Below, one piece after another: positions 5,925-14,728 of a DNA stretch of 14,728 nucleotides. The stretch comes from Actinomycetota bacterium (GTDB taxonomy: Bacteria; Actinomycetota; Actinomycetes; Actinomycetales; Microbacteriaceae). The DNA lies in the NCBI GenBank assembly GCA_009703845.1, contig WLFI01000003.1:1-14728 (forward strand), written 5' to 3'. A model generated the notes under the pieces. It was not told where the DNA came from and did no database searches. It saw only the letters and a list, made by a program, of their open reading frames with translations. How positions within the stretch are numbered: the stretch's first letter is position 1; every line of letters starts with the position of its first letter. A program made the translations under genes and the position numbers.

Positions 5925-7465
5925 ACCAAAAAGAATCAATTCCTCCGATTCTGAGACCCGACAATGTCGTTGCGGTCTCGCTGCGAGCGATTGCCGAGCG
6001 CTTCGATCTGGCGTGGGTAGGCGATGAGTCTGACACTGAACTAACCGGCATCTCGATGAACACCGCAGACTTGCGTCGCGGCGATTTATTTGTCGCCATG
6101 CCAGGGCTAAAAACTCATGGCGCGAACTTTATTCAAAAAGCGAAGGATGCTGGCGCGGTCGCTGTGGTTACCGACCGTGAAGGCGCCAAATTAGCGCAAG
6201 GCATGGAGCTACCGACACTTCTGCTCGAGCATCCGAGAGCGCACCTGGGTGAACTTGCGGCGTTCGTTTACGGCAACCTGCCCGGCACCATGCCAAAGCT
6301 GTTCGCGACAACCGGCACAAACGGCAAAACGTCGACAAGCTATCTGCTCGAGGCCATGCTTCGCCAACTGGGCGAAGTCACCGGGCTAACTTCAACCGCC
6401 GAGCGTCACATTGCCGGCGAAGTTATCGTGAGTCGACTCACGACACCCGAGAGCACAGAGATGAATGCCTTGCTCGCGCGCATGAAAGAAAAGGGTGTCA
6501 CCTCGGCGGTTCTTGAAGTTTCGGCCCAGGCACTCACTCAACTTCGTGTCGATGGTATTCACTTCGACGTTGCAGCTTTCACGAACCTGAGCCACGACCA
6601 TCTCGACGACTACGGCGACATGGAAACCTATTTCAAGGCCAAGCTGGGTCTATTCACCGACGGGCGTGCCGAGCGCGCAGTAGTGAGCCTTGATTCTCCA
6701 TACGGTGCTCGAGTGGCCGAATTGGCGAACATCCCCGTTGTGACACTCATCTCACATGAGGGCGTTGACGCGACGTACCGAGTCGAAATTCTCGATGAAC
6801 AACCCAGCCACACCGCGTTCAAGTTGATTGGCCCAGAGGGTGAGCTGGTCAGCCGAATTCCGATCATCGGAGCCCACATGGCCGCCAACGCTGGTCTTGC
6901 CATGGTGATGCTTTTGCAAGCAGGATTTGCCTGGCCCCGCCTCGTTGAATCGCTCAGTGCCGGCGTAAATGCCTACCTTCCGGGTCGAACCGAACGCGTT
7001 ACGAAAGATTCGGGTCCAGACGTATACGTGGATTTCGGCCACAGCCCAGACGCGTTTTTGAACACGCTCGCCGCCGTGCGCAAAGTTACCAAGGGTCGAG
7101 TATTCATGGTCTTTGGCGCAGACGGTGACCGTGATGCCAGCAAGCGCCCAGCCATGGCCCAGGTTGCGGCCGAGGGTTGCGATGTTTTGGTGGTCACCGA
7201 CCACCACCCGCGATTTGAAGACCCTGCGTCAATTCGCAAAACCCTAGTGGATGCTGCGCGCGACGCCCGACCAGAACTCGAGATCTACGAGGTGAGTCCG
7301 CCAGAGGCGGCCATTCGCAAGGCCGTGGCACTCGCGAAACCGGGCGATGCAATTCTTTGGGCAGGCCCTGGTCACCAGGATTACCGTGACATCAGGGGAG
7401 TGCGCACCGTTTACTCCGCTCGAAAAGAAGCCAGAGACGCCCTGGCTGAAAATGGGTGGAAATGA
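5918..7465 (+). CDS. murE: UDP-MurNAc-tripeptide synthetase MurE (third-residue ligase)
   Basis: MurE is the cytoplasmic ATP-dependent ligase that adds the third stem-peptide residue to UDP-MurNAc-L-Ala-D-Glu. The 515-residue protein shows the Mur ligase order: an N-terminal UDP-binding domain; the P-loop TTGTNGKTST with K137; TTPEST; LEVSAQAL; NLSHDHLDDYGDMETYFKAKLGLF with the candidate carbamylated Lys; and a C-terminal domain with the substrate site. The usual meso-diaminopimelate signature DNPR reads DHHPR (428-432), and the GKGHE loop reads GPGHQ (483-487), so the third residue is probably not diaminopimelate. The start is GTG 5918, overlapping the ftsI stop by 7 nt; no later start gives a better N-terminus. 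Its stop overlaps the murF ATG by 4 nt. The enzyme class is sure; the amino acid added is open. Confidence 0.94.
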   Translation: MVDQKESIPPILRPDNVVAVSLRAIAERFDLAWVGDESDTELTGISMNTADLRRGDLFVAMPGLKTHGANFIQKAKDAGAVAVVTDREGAKLAQGMELPTLLLEHPRAHLGELAAFVYGNLPGTMPKLFATTGTNGKTSTSYLLEAMLRQLGEVTGLTSTAERHIAGEVIVSRLTTPESTEMNALLARMKEKGVTSAVLEVSAQALTQLRVDGIHFDVAAFTNLSHDHLDDYGDMETYFKAKLGLFTDGRAERAVVSLDSPYGARVAELANIPVVTLISHEGVDATYRVEILDEQPSHTAFKLIGPEGELVSRIPIIGAHMAANAGLAMVMLLQAGFAWPRLVESLSAGVNAYLPGRTERVTKDSGPDVYVDFGHSPDAFLNTLAAVRKVTKGRVFMVFGADGDRDASKRPAMAQVAAEGCDVLVVTDHHPRFEDPASIRKTLVDAARDARPELEIYEVSPPEAAIRKAVALAKPGDAILWAGPGHQDYRDIRGVRTVYSARKEARDALAENGWK

Positions 7466-8853
7466 TTCGTCTGAGGGTTAGCGAAATAGCCCACGCCGTC
7501 AACGGCAGTGTCGTTGGCGATGGCGATCTTGAAGTTGAGGCGGGCGTAGAGATTGATTCAAGGCTCATCAAGCCGGGCTTTTTGTTCGTTGCCAAACCGG
7601 GTGAGCAAACCGACGGCCACAATTTTGCCGGTGCTGCGATTGAAGCCGGTGCTAGTGCCCTTTTGGTCGAGCGCGAACTAGATGTGAGCGTTCCTCAGGT
7701 GATTGTGGCCGACGTGGTCGTGGCCCTTGGGCTTCTTGCCACCGAAGTTCTTCGCCGGCTTCGCGAAACTTCAAACCTCACCGTGATCGGCATCACAGGT
7801 TCAAACGGCAAAACTTCTACCAAGAACATGCTTCGAGCGGCTCTAAGCCAATTTGGCGAAACCATCGCACCTCGTGAATCTTTCAACAACCACGTCGGTG
7901 CACCGCTATCGATGTTGCTCACCAACGAAGACACCCGATACCTAGTTGTCGAGCTTGGCGCAGATGGCCTCGGCAGCATCGACTATCTGGCTAACATGTG
8001 CAAGCCCGACGTTGCTGTTGAACTCAAGGTTGGGCTCGCTCACGTTGGCGAGTTTGGCGGCATCGAAGTCACCGCCAAAATCAAAGCCGAGATGATCAAG
8101 CACATCAGACCAGGCGGCGTGCTGGTTTATAACTCGGATGACTCATACTGCACTGCAATGGCCGAGGGGTTTGCCGGTCGCAAGGTTTCTTTTGGCACCG
8201 GTCACGCCGATTATCAGGCTTCTGGTCACCGCCTAAGCCTTGAGGGTACTTCTGCCGACGTTCAATACCCAGATGACTCAAGCGCAAAGCTTCAACTTCA
8301 GATTCTTGGCGAGCACCAGATCATGAACGCGATGGCGACCGTAGCCGTGTGCGACAGCTTGGGGTTAGATCGAGGTTTAGTAATCGAAGCGCTTGCGGCA
8401 TTGCCATTGGCTGAGCGTTGGAGGATGCAGCTGGCGAACGTAGATGGCGTCGCAGTGATCAACGACGCCTACAACGCAAGCCCAGATTCGACTAAGGCTG
8501 CTCTGCAGACCCTTGCTATTTTGGGTCGTGAGACCGGTCGCAGAACAATTGCGGTGTTGGGTGAAATGGCCGAACTCGGCCGTTTTGCCGCAGAAGAGCA
8601 CGATTCTGTTGGCCGTTTCGTGGTTCGGCTGAACATCGACCAGTTGTTTGTGGTGGGCGACAACGCCAAACTCATCCACATGGGAGCCAGTCAAGAGGGC
8701 TCGTGGGATGGCGAATCAAAATTCTTCGACTCGATTGACGCGGCTTTAGAAGCGGTTCGTGAAATGCTTGTCCCTGGCGACATAGTTTTGGTCAAGTCAT
8801 CTAAGTCGGCCAACCTACGACACCTTGGTGATGCCTTGATGGGAGCGAAATAG
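7462..8853 (+). CDS. murF: UDP-MurNAc-tripeptide:D-Ala-D-Ala ligase MurF
   Basis: MurF joins D-Ala-D-Ala to the UDP-MurNAc-tripeptide in the cytoplasm using ATP, completing the pentapeptide. From ATG 7462 the protein has 463 residues. Visible motifs are the P-loop [15 protein letters not shown] with K117; [37 protein letters not shown]; and [15 protein letters not shown] starting at N334, all typical of MurF rather than other Mur ligases. An in-frame GTG at 7456 would add two residues, but ATG 7462 forms a classic ATGA overlap with the murE stop and has GGGTGG just upstream, so I prefer it. The stop TAG (8851-8853) shares its last base with the mraY GTG start. Identity is certain. Confidence 0.95.
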   Translation: MIRLRVSEIAHAVNGSVVGDGDLEVEAGVEIDSRLIKPGFLFVAKPGEQTDGHNFAGAAIEAGASALLVERELDVSVPQVIVADVVVALGLLATEVLRRLRETSNLTVIGITGSNGKTSTKNMLRAALSQFGETIAPRESFNNHVGAPLSMLLTNEDTRYLVVELGADGLGSIDYLANMCKPDVAVELKVGLAHVGEFGGIEVTAKIKAEMIKHIRPGGVLVYNSDDSYCTAMAEGFAGRKVSFGTGHADYQASGHRLSLEGTSADVQYPDDSSAKLQLQILGEHQIMNAMATVAVCDSLGLDRGLVIEALAALPLAERWRMQLANVDGVAVINDAYNASPDSTKAALQTLAILGRETGRRTIAVLGEMAELGRFAAEEHDSVGRFVVRLNIDQLFVVGDNAKLIHMGASQEGSWDGESKFFDSIDAALEAVREMLVPGDIVLVKSSKSANLRHLGDALMGAK

Positions 8854-9956
8854 TGAGAGCAATTCTCGTCGCTGGCGGTTTGGGCATGTTCTTCACCCTG
8901 TTTGCGACTCCGGCCTTCATTTGGCTCTTCAAGAAACTTCAGTGGGGTCAATTCATTCGTGACGACGGCCCACAGTCGCACCACACCAAGCGCGGTACCC
9001 CGACCATGGGTGGCATCGTAATCATCAGCGGTTCTTTGATTGGCTACTTTGTTGCCAAGGCTGTCAACTTTGAAGTACCAAGCATTTCGGCCCTGCTAGC
9101 TCTTTTCATGATGGTTGGCCTTGGACTCGTTGGATTCCTCGATGACTACATCAAAACTCACAAGCAACGCAGCCTAGGCCTAACCGGCTGGGCCAAAATG
9201 GCCGGCATGTTGGTGGTCTCGCTTATTTTCACCTACTTCGCACTGCGACGCCCTGATGACAACCTCATACTTCCGGCATCGCACAACATTTCGATCTTCA
9301 GAGACACCGACTTTTCGTTTCTAGAGGTGTTTGGCGGTGTCGCCGGCAGCATCTTGCTCGCCATCTGGATCTATCTATTGGTGGCCGGTACCTCGAATGG
9401 CGTGAACATAGCGGATGGTCTAGACGGGCTTGCAACCGGTGCGAGCATCATGGCAATCGGGTCATATGTGTTGGTTGGGTTCTGGCAGTTCAATCAAAGC
9501 TGCAGCACTGTGGTCGACAATCTCTCAAACTGCTACACCGTTCGAGACCCGCTGGATCTCGCCGTGGTGGCCTCTGCCGTGGTTGGTGCTCTCATCGGTT
9601 TCTTGTGGTGGAACACTTCTCCTGCACAAATTTTCATGGGCGACACCGGCTCATTGAGCCTAGGTGGCGTGTTGGCGGCCCTAGCAATCTTGACTCGAAC
9701 CGAACTGCTTCTGCTTCTGGTCGGTGGACTTTTCGTGATGGTGACCGGCTCGGTGATCATCCAGCGAATTTTCTTCAAACTCACCAAATGGACTACCGGC
9801 ACCGGTCGGCGCGTGTTTCTGATGAGCCCGCTTCACCACCACTTTGAACTTAAAGGCTGGGCGCAAATCACCATCGTGATTCGATTCTGGATCATCAGCG
9901 GGCTATGCGTCTTGCTCGGTATCGGCCTGTTCTACATCGAATGGACCTACGGATAG
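8853..9956 (+). CDS. mraY: Phospho-MurNAc-pentapeptide translocase MraY
   Basis: MraY is a polytopic membrane enzyme that transfers phospho-MurNAc-pentapeptide from UDP to undecaprenyl phosphate, making lipid I. The 367 residues contain about ten hydrophobic helices. Family residues are present: GTPTMGG (48-54); D97-D98 in [17 protein letters not shown] (185-193) with D188 and D191; FMGDTGS (261-267) with D264; and HHHFELKGW (328-336). An extracytoplasmic loop (about 213-235) carries two cysteines, C217 and C227, in the form [14 protein letters not shown] that I recall from actinobacterial MraY. The start is GTG 8853, sharing one base with the murF stop, with GGGAG at 8841-8845. murD starts 4 nt after the stop. 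Identity is certain. Confidence 0.97.
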   Translation: MRAILVAGGLGMFFTLFATPAFIWLFKKLQWGQFIRDDGPQSHHTKRGTPTMGGIVIISGSLIGYFVAKAVNFEVPSISALLALFMMVGLGLVGFLDDYIKTHKQRSLGLTGWAKMAGMLVVSLIFTYFALRRPDDNLILPASHNISIFRDTDFSFLEVFGGVAGSILLAIWIYLLVAGTSNGVNIADGLDGLATGASIMAIGSYVLVGFWQFNQSCSTVVDNLSNCYTVRDPLDLAVVASAVVGALIGFLWWNTSPAQIFMGDTGSLSLGGVLAALAILTRTELLLLLVGGLFVMVTGSVIIQRIFFKLTKWTTGTGRRVFLMSPLHHHFELKGWAQITIVIRFWIISGLCVLLGIGLFYIEWTYG

Positions 9957-9960
9957 AGCC

Positions 9961-11427
9961 ATGGCCAGCCTCGATAGTTTGACTAGCTGGCATTCAGATT
10001 GGAAGCAGCTAAAGGTAGCGGTTATTGGTTTGGGTGTCACCGGCTTTTCGGTAGCCGACACTTTGGCCGAACTCGGCTGTGAAGTATTAGTGCTGGCCGA
10101 AAAGGCAGACCCCGAGTACATCGACATTCTCGACGTTCTGGGTGTGAGTCACGTCAGTGGTGAAGCGGCTGCGGGAGTTCCAAACCAGTTGGTCGAGTTC
10201 AAACCCGAATTGGTGGTCACCTCACCCGGTGTCAAACCAGATTCAGCAATCATTCGATGGGCTGGCGAAAACAGGATTCCAGTTTGGGTGGATGTCGACT
10301 TGGCGTGGCGCTTGCGAGACAAGACTGCGAAAGTGGCCAAGTGGGTGACCATCACTGGAACCAATGGCAAAACAACAACCACCCAGCTTGCCGCCGCGAT
10401 GTTAGAGGCTGCGGGTAATCGAGTGGCAGCTTGCGGCAATATCGGCGTGCCAATTCTCGATTGCATTCGAGACCCAGAAGGTTTTGACTACCTGGTTGTC
10501 GAACTTTCAAGTTTTCAACTTCATTACATCGACGCGATTTTCCCCGAAGCCAGCGCACTACTCAACATCGACCTAGACCACATCGATTGGCATGGCAGCT
10601 TTGAAGTTTATGCAGCCACCAAAGGCAAAATTTATCAAAACACTTTGACTGCCGCGGTCTATAACCGCAGGGATGCTCGCACTCAAGAACTTCTCGAAAA
10701 TGCCGATGTAGTCGAAGGCTGCCGAGCCATCGGTTTCAGCGTTGGGGTTCCGGGGCCGAGCGACATTGGCTACAGCGAGGATATTCTCTGCGACCGTGCA
10801 TTCTTAGATAACCGCTATCACGAAGCCCTTGAGGTGGCGACATTCGAAGACATTGCCGAAATCGGCGTTGTCACCCCACATCTGCTGGCAAACGTTGCCG
10901 CGGCTACCGCACTCGCCAGAGCCTGTGGGGCAGAACCCGCAGACATTCGGTCGGCCATCCGCTCTTTCAAGCTTGACAAGCACCGCATCGAATTAGTTGC
11001 GGTTCACAAAGGAATCAGCTGGATCGATGATTCGAAGGCAACGAACCCGCATGCCACCAATGCATCACTCGAATCTTTTGAACATGTGGTCTGGATTGTC
11101 GGTGGCCTACTAAAGGGTGTCGACATTGCCCCACTCGTTCAATCGCATGCCTCGCGACTTCGCGGTGCCGTGGTTATCGGTGCCGAGCGCCAGGTGGTGC
11201 TTGACGCATTGGCCGCTCACGCGATTGATGTTCCGGTGATCGAAATCTCTGGCGAAGATAATTCGCAGGTTATGACTCAGGCCGTACTCGCCGCGTCGAA
11301 TCTGGCAGCCGAGGGTGACACGGTGCTGCTTGCCCCTTCTTCGGCATCGATGGATCAATTCAAAGATTACGCAGACCGCGGCAATCAATTTGCGGCAGCT
11401 GTGCACGCACTAATCGGGGAGAAGTAA
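9961..11427 (+). CDS. murD: UDP-MurNAc-L-Ala:D-Glu ligase MurD
   Basis: MurD adds D-glutamate to UDP-MurNAc-L-Ala in the cytoplasm, the step between MurC and MurE. The 488-residue protein starts with a Rossmann-like UDP-substrate domain (VAVIGLGVTGFSVADTLAELG, from residue 19). The central ATPase domain has GTNGKTTT (133-140, K137), ELSSFQLHYI (181-190) and LNIDLDHIDWHG (201-212), with K221 and K223 near the expected carbamylated position. The C-terminal domain opens after WIDDSKATNPHAT. This motif set separates MurD from MurC, MurE and MurF. ATG 9961 lies 4 nt after the mraY stop with only a weak AGAG upstream, so translation is probably coupled. The stop TAA shares one base with the ftsW ATG. 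Identity is certain. Confidence 0.96.
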   Translation: MASLDSLTSWHSDWKQLKVAVIGLGVTGFSVADTLAELGCEVLVLAEKADPEYIDILDVLGVSHVSGEAAAGVPNQLVEFKPELVVTSPGVKPDSAIIRWAGENRIPVWVDVDLAWRLRDKTAKVAKWVTITGTNGKTTTTQLAAAMLEAAGNRVAACGNIGVPILDCIRDPEGFDYLVVELSSFQLHYIDAIFPEASALLNIDLDHIDWHGSFEVYAATKGKIYQNTLTAAVYNRRDARTQELLENADVVEGCRAIGFSVGVPGPSDIGYSEDILCDRAFLDNRYHEALEVATFEDIAEIGVVTPHLLANVAAATALARACGAEPADIRSAIRSFKLDKHRIELVAVHKGISWIDDSKATNPHATNASLESFEHVVWIVGGLLKGVDIAPLVQSHASRLRGAVVIGAERQVVLDALAAHAIDVPVIEISGEDNSQVMTQAVLAASNLAAEGDTVLLAPSSASMDQFKDYADRGNQFAAAVHALIGEK

Positions 11428-12665
11428 TGGCTACCAGGACCGCGCCAAAAAAGGCTGCCGCATCGAAAAACAGAACTCCTGGCCCGTCGCTCGGTCAACT
11501 GAGCGTTGCGACTCAAGATTGGTTCGGCCGAGTATTCAAAGCGCAGTCGAGAGAGTTCTACCAGTTACTCTCGCTAATCATTTTTCTGACCGGTTTCGGT
11601 CTTGTCATGGTGCTGTCAGCCTCTTTCGTTGACGCGCTCAAAGATGGTGAAAACGGTTTCTCGATCTTTATCAAGCAGGCGCTGTCAGCCATTATTGGTC
11701 TTTTTGGATTGGCTGTAATAAGCACGCTTCGAGTGACCACGGTTAGAAATCTCATCGGCCCCATTTTGGCGGTCGGCGCTGTGGCGCAGCTACTTGTTTT
11801 GTTCACCGGCTTTGGCGCCTCAGGTAACGGAAACCGAAACTGGCTTAACTTGGGCGGATTCACGATTCAACCCTCGGAGTTTTTGAAGATCGCGATGATC
11901 TTGTTCACTGCCCAGCTGCTGTTCAAGCGCGAAGATGAATTTGATGACCCTAAGCGAGTTTGGTGGCGCGCAATCGCTAACGGCGGGTTCGTAATGTTTC
12001 TAGTTGTGCTCGGTAGCGATGTTGGAACAGTGATCGTTATGGCGGTCATCCTGATTGGAATGCTCATCATGGCGGGCATGCCACGTCGTTTGATCACCGT
12101 GATCGCCGGATTGGCAATCGTCTTTGTTCCGGTCATCATGATGAGCAGCTCGTCGCGCCGTGGTCGCATTTTGGCTTGGTTAGACCCGAGCGCGCCAGAC
12201 CCGAACGGTTACACCTGGCAATCGACTCACGGAATCTGGGCATTTGCCTCTGGAGGCATTACCGGAGTCGGACTGGGTCAATCGAAGCTCAAATGGTCTT
12301 GGATTCCCGAGGCCGAGAACGACTTCATTTTTGCCATTATTGGTGAAGAGATGGGTCTCATCGGCGCGTTGGTGGTAATCGTGCTCTTCATCGCAACCGC
12401 CATGGTGATGATTCGCATCGCCGCCAAATGCAACAATCTCTACTCGCGGATGGTCGTGCTCGGCGTCATGCTTTGGATCACCTTGCAGGCACTGATCAAC
12501 ATCGCCGTTGTTCTCACGCTGCTGCCTGTGCTCGGTGTTCCGCTGCCGCTGATTTCTCAAGGTGGTTCGTCAATCATCGCCATCTTGGCCGGTCTTGGCA
12601 TCGTTCTCGGCATCGAACGTGAAAACCACCTCAATCCTGTTCGAGCCACGAGAGCTCGTCGATGA
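11427..12665 (+). CDS. ftsW: Septal peptidoglycan glycosyltransferase FtsW (SEDS family)
   Basis: FtsW is the SEDS-family membrane polymerase that extends septal glycan strands from lipid II, paired with the class B PBP FtsI. The 412 residues have a basic, Ala/Lys-rich cytoplasmic N-terminus (1-42) followed by about ten hydrophobic helices. SEDS signatures are visible: RNWLNLGGFTIQPSEF (137-152); PEAENDFIFAIIGEEMGLIGA (294-314), which includes the acidic residues of the large extracytoplasmic loop; and LPLISQGGSS (373-382), the counterpart of the proteobacterial LPxVSYGGSS. The neighbourhood (murD upstream, murG downstream) favours FtsW over RodA. ATG 11427 overlaps the murD stop by one base, with GGGGAGAAG upstream; the end overlaps murG by 4 nt (ATGA). 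FtsW rather than another SEDS protein is very likely. Confidence 0.95.
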   Translation: MATRTAPKKAAASKNRTPGPSLGQLSVATQDWFGRVFKAQSREFYQLLSLIIFLTGFGLVMVLSASFVDALKDGENGFSIFIKQALSAIIGLFGLAVISTLRVTTVRNLIGPILAVGAVAQLLVLFTGFGASGNGNRNWLNLGGFTIQPSEFLKIAMILFTAQLLFKREDEFDDPKRVWWRAIANGGFVMFLVVLGSDVGTVIVMAVILIGMLIMAGMPRRLITVIAGLAIVFVPVIMMSSSSRRGRILAWLDPSAPDPNGYTWQSTHGIWAFASGGITGVGLGQSKLKWSWIPEAENDFIFAIIGEEMGLIGALVVIVLFIATAMVMIRIAAKCNNLYSRMVVLGVMLWITLQALINIAVVLTLLPVLGVPLPLISQGGSSIIAILAGLGIVLGIERENHLNPVRATRARR

Positions 12666-13747
12666 CCAACTACCTACTCGCCGGAGGAGGCACGGCCGGG
12701 CACGTCAACCCGCTGCTGGCCTTGGCTGACTACATCCGCGCAATTGAACCGGATGCTGGCATCTATGCACTTGGAACCGCCGAAGGCCTCGAAGCCAGAC
12801 TCGTGCCTGAGCGCGGCTATGAGCTCGAGGTGATCGAGCGCTTGCCGTTTCCGAGGCGACCAAACCTTTATGCCATCAGGTTTCCGTTGAAGTTCTTGAA
12901 GGCCGTCGCGCATGTGGAACAAATCATCAAACGTCGCCAAATCGATGTTGTTGTCGGTTTTGGTGGTTACGCGAGTGCGCCGGCTTATGAAGCAGCACGC
13001 AAAAGCGGTATCTCGCTCGTGATTCACGAGGCGAATGCTCTGCCCGGCATGGCCAACCGTCGCGCGGCCAAATACGCCGATGCCGTAGGCGTGGCTTTTG
13101 AACCAGCTCTGAATTTGCCAAACTCGATCTTCACGGGAATGCCGCTGAGGCCAGAAGTCGAAGGCATAATCGCAAAGCCGGCAAAGCAGGCGGCCAGAAC
13201 TTCTTTCGGCCTAGACCCGAACACTCCAACTCTTTTGGTGACCGGCGGCTCACTTGGGGCCAAGCGCATAAACGATGCCGTGGTTGCTTCTAAGACGGCG
13301 TTGATTGCAGCTGGCATACAGGTTTTGCACGTCGCTGGTACCCGAAGCGACCTAGAGCCAGAAGTCGACCGCATCTATCACCGAATTGGCTACTGCGATC
13401 AAATGCATTTGGCAATCGCGGCTGCCGATTTTGCGATTTCGCGAGCGGGAGCATCCACTGTTTCAGAATTCGCCGCAGTTGGTTTGCCAGCGGTTTACGT
13501 GCCATACGCGGTCGGTAACGGAGAGCAAGAACTCAACGCACGCGACCTCGTTGCTGCCGGCGGGGGAGTCTTGGTGAAAGATTCGGAGTTTGATGCCGAA
13601 TGGATTCGACGCGAGCTGATTCCAATGGTTTCAAACGCAAAGTCGTTGGTGAAAATGTCAGCCGCTGCTAAATCGGTGGGTGTGGCCGACGGAACCAAAC
13701 GACTGTTTGATTTGGTTCAAGGCGTGTTGGCAGCTGCCAAACGTTGA
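12662..13747 (+). CDS. murG: Lipid II-forming GlcNAc transferase MurG
   Basis: MurG is a peripheral GT-B glycosyltransferase at the inner face of the membrane that adds GlcNAc from UDP-GlcNAc to lipid I, giving lipid II. The 361-residue length is typical. Motifs in order: the glycine-rich loop [11 protein letters not shown] (7-17) with H14; [11 protein letters not shown] (97-107); [12 protein letters not shown] (122-133); the second glycine-rich loop [12 protein letters not shown] (194-205); [19 protein letters not shown] (260-278), which binds the nucleotide sugar; and NGEQELNA (286-293), the counterpart of HQxxNA elsewhere. ATG 12662 overlaps the ftsW stop as ATGA. The gap of 28 nt to murC is the longest after ftsL-ftsI, but it shows no terminator. 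Identity is certain. Confidence 0.97.
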   Translation: MTNYLLAGGGTAGHVNPLLALADYIRAIEPDAGIYALGTAEGLEARLVPERGYELEVIERLPFPRRPNLYAIRFPLKFLKAVAHVEQIIKRRQIDVVVGFGGYASAPAYEAARKSGISLVIHEANALPGMANRRAAKYADAVGVAFEPALNLPNSIFTGMPLRPEVEGIIAKPAKQAARTSFGLDPNTPTLLVTGGSLGAKRINDAVVASKTALIAAGIQVLHVAGTRSDLEPEVDRIYHRIGYCDQMHLAIAAADFAISRAGASTVSEFAAVGLPAVYVPYAVGNGEQELNARDLVAAGGGVLVKDSEFDAEWIRRELIPMVSNAKSLVKMSAAAKSVGVADGTKRLFDLVQGVLAAAKR

Positions 13748-13775
13748 CCCTGCCCTAATCTTCAAAGAGATAACC

Positions 13776-14728
13776 ATGATCAAGCCAGACTTCACGCAGC
13801 CAGTACCAGCCGACCTAGGTGTGGTGCACTTCATTGGCATCGGCGGTTCAGGTATGAGCGGTATCGCCCGCATTCTCATCGGCATGGGCCACAAGGTGAC
13901 CGGCAGCGATCTGCGCGACACTTCGAACGTAGCTGCCCTGCGCGAGTTGGGTGCCGAGATTCACATCGGTCACGACGCAGCTCACCTGGGCAACCCAGAT
14001 ACTGTCGTCGTAACCTCTGCACTTTGGCCGACTAATCCCGAGTATGTGCTGGCTAAAGAGCGTGGCATCCCGGTGATTCACCGCTCTCAAGCGTTGGCCT
14101 ATCTGACCACGAAAAAGCGCCTCGTGGCAGTTGCCGGCGCACACGGCAAGACCACCAGCACCGGCATGATCATTACCGCCTTGCTAGAACTCGGGGTTGA
14201 CCCGTCATTCGTAAACGGTGGCGTTATCGCGGCACTCGGAGCCTCTTCTGGTGCAGGCAAAGACAACCTTTTTGTCATCGAGGCCGATGAGTCTGACGGT
14301 TCTTTCTTGCACTATGACACCGCCATCGCTCTGATCACCAACGTTGACCCAGACCACCTAGATCACTACGGAAGCCTCGAAGCCTTCGAGCAAGAGTTTG
14401 CCAAGTTCGCCAGGGGTGCGAGTGAGTTCGTAGCTATCAGCTCAGACGACCCGGGCGCAGTGCGTGTTGGAGCCATGCTGCCCGAGAAGAAACTCATCAC
14501 GTTTGGGCAAGCTGACAACGCGGATGTTCGCCTAACTACGGTTGATGCCACCGGGGCTCAGGTTGCCTTCACGGTGTCTGCCAGCGGGCAGATCCTTGAT
14601 GGTCGGCTTCGTATTCCAGGTTTACACAATGCCATCAACGCCGCTGGAGCGCTTGCCGTTTTGATCGGACTCGGTTTCGAGCCCGAGCCTGCACTGCGCG
14701 CCATCGAAACCTTCGGTGGCACCGAGCG
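13776..14728 (+). CDS. murC: UDP-MurNAc:L-Ala ligase MurC (3' end outside window)
   Basis: The frame is open from ATG 13776 to the right edge, giving 317 codons of an expected 450-480 or so. MurC adds L-Ala to UDP-MurNAc, the first stem-peptide step, in the cytoplasm. The N-terminal UDP-binding domain shows [15 protein letters not shown] (17-31); the ATPase domain has [11 protein letters not shown] (121-131, K125), EADESDGSF (169-177) and [11 protein letters not shown] (189-199), all diagnostic for MurC; and the C-terminal domain is reached after [25 protein letters not shown] (80-90) has a Trp where many MurC proteins have Ile-Arg or similar. The ribosome binding site is a modest AAAGAGA upstream of the ATG. 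murG ends 28 nt before. The truncation is only the window edge, not a mutation as far as can be seen. Confidence 0.95.
   Translation, partial: MIKPDFTQPVPADLGVVHFIGIGGSGMSGIARILIGMGHKVTGSDLRDTSNVAALRELGAEIHIGHDAAHLGNPDTVVVTSALWPTNPEYVLAKERGIPVIHRSQALAYLTTKKRLVAVAGAHGKTTSTGMIITALLELGVDPSFVNGGVIAALGASSGAGKDNLFVIEADESDGSFLHYDTAIALITNVDPDHLDHYGSLEAFEQEFAKFARGASEFVAISSDDPGAVRVGAMLPEKKLITFGQADNADVRLTTVDATGAQVAFTVSASGQILDGRLRIPGLHNAINAAGALAVLIGLGFEPEPALRAIETFGGTE

Noticed and set aside
6752..7207. Minus-strand ORF of 151 codons inside murE
   Set aside because: Opposite the MurE central and C-terminal domains, composition typical of a reverse frame, no motif.
7456..7461. GTG start for murF two codons earlier
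   Set aside because: ATG 7462 makes the usual ATGA overlap with murE and fits the MurF N-terminus better.
13748..13775. Possible terminator or new promoter between murG and murC
   Set aside because: Only 28 nt, with no stem, no T-tract and no paired -35/-10; read as continuous operon.
1..14728. Search for a mobile element, CRISPR array, tRNA/rRNA, phage or defence genes
   Set aside because: No transposase, direct-repeat array, structured RNA gene or foreign-looking stretch was seen; every long gene fits the dcw cluster or its usual actinobacterial flank.

Overview
The window is a division and cell wall (dcw) cluster from an actinobacterium. Three things point to Actinobacteria: an Rv2175c-type gene end, a polyprenyl diphosphate synthase and a DUF3040 membrane protein sit directly upstream of mraZ, as in the Mycobacterium tuberculosis Rv2165c-Rv2175c neighbourhood; the RsmH, MraY and MurG motifs have actinobacterial forms (for example SYQSLEDR in RsmH and [14 protein letters not shown] in MraY); and MurE lacks the usual diaminopimelate signature. 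Only moderate G+C (estimated by eye) together with that MurE suggests a Microbacteriaceae member, perhaps of the low-GC freshwater Luna/Rhodoluna/Aquiluna type. That placement is inference.

Layout. Bases 1-236 hold the 3' end of an Rv2175c-like DNA-binding protein gene. It runs tail to tail, only 2 nt apart, with a minus-strand polyprenyl diphosphate synthase gene (239-1354). A plus-strand DUF3040 gene (1423-1806) follows and is closed by a clear intrinsic terminator with a UUCG tetraloop (1835-1858). Bases 1859-2051 are the control region of the cluster: a tentative promoter, two palindromes and three 10-nt-spaced TGG boxes matching the known MraZ operator pattern. Then come, all on the plus strand, mraZ, rsmH, ftsL-like, ftsI, murE, murF, mraY, murD, ftsW, murG and the first 317 codons of murC, which runs off the window.

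From rsmH to murG the genes overlap or lie within 19 nt of each other, so this looks like one translationally coupled operon. The exceptions are a 99-nt gap between mraZ and rsmH, filled by a long hairpin, and a 28-nt gap before murC. MurC, MurD, MurE and MurF build UDP-MurNAc-pentapeptide, MraY and MurG make lipid I and lipid II, FtsW polymerises glycan and FtsI cross-links it at the septum, with the FtsL-like protein as a divisome partner. RsmH methylates 16S rRNA and MraZ probably represses the operon. The polyprenyl synthase is metabolically adjacent, because it makes isoprenoid chains.

I see no mobile element, CRISPR array, tRNA, rRNA or defence system. The gene content is conventional. 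The points worth a second look are the hairpin and its alternative pairing between mraZ and rsmH, the operator architecture upstream of mraZ, the substrate-site changes in MurE, and the Ala/Lys-rich tail of the FtsL-like protein.
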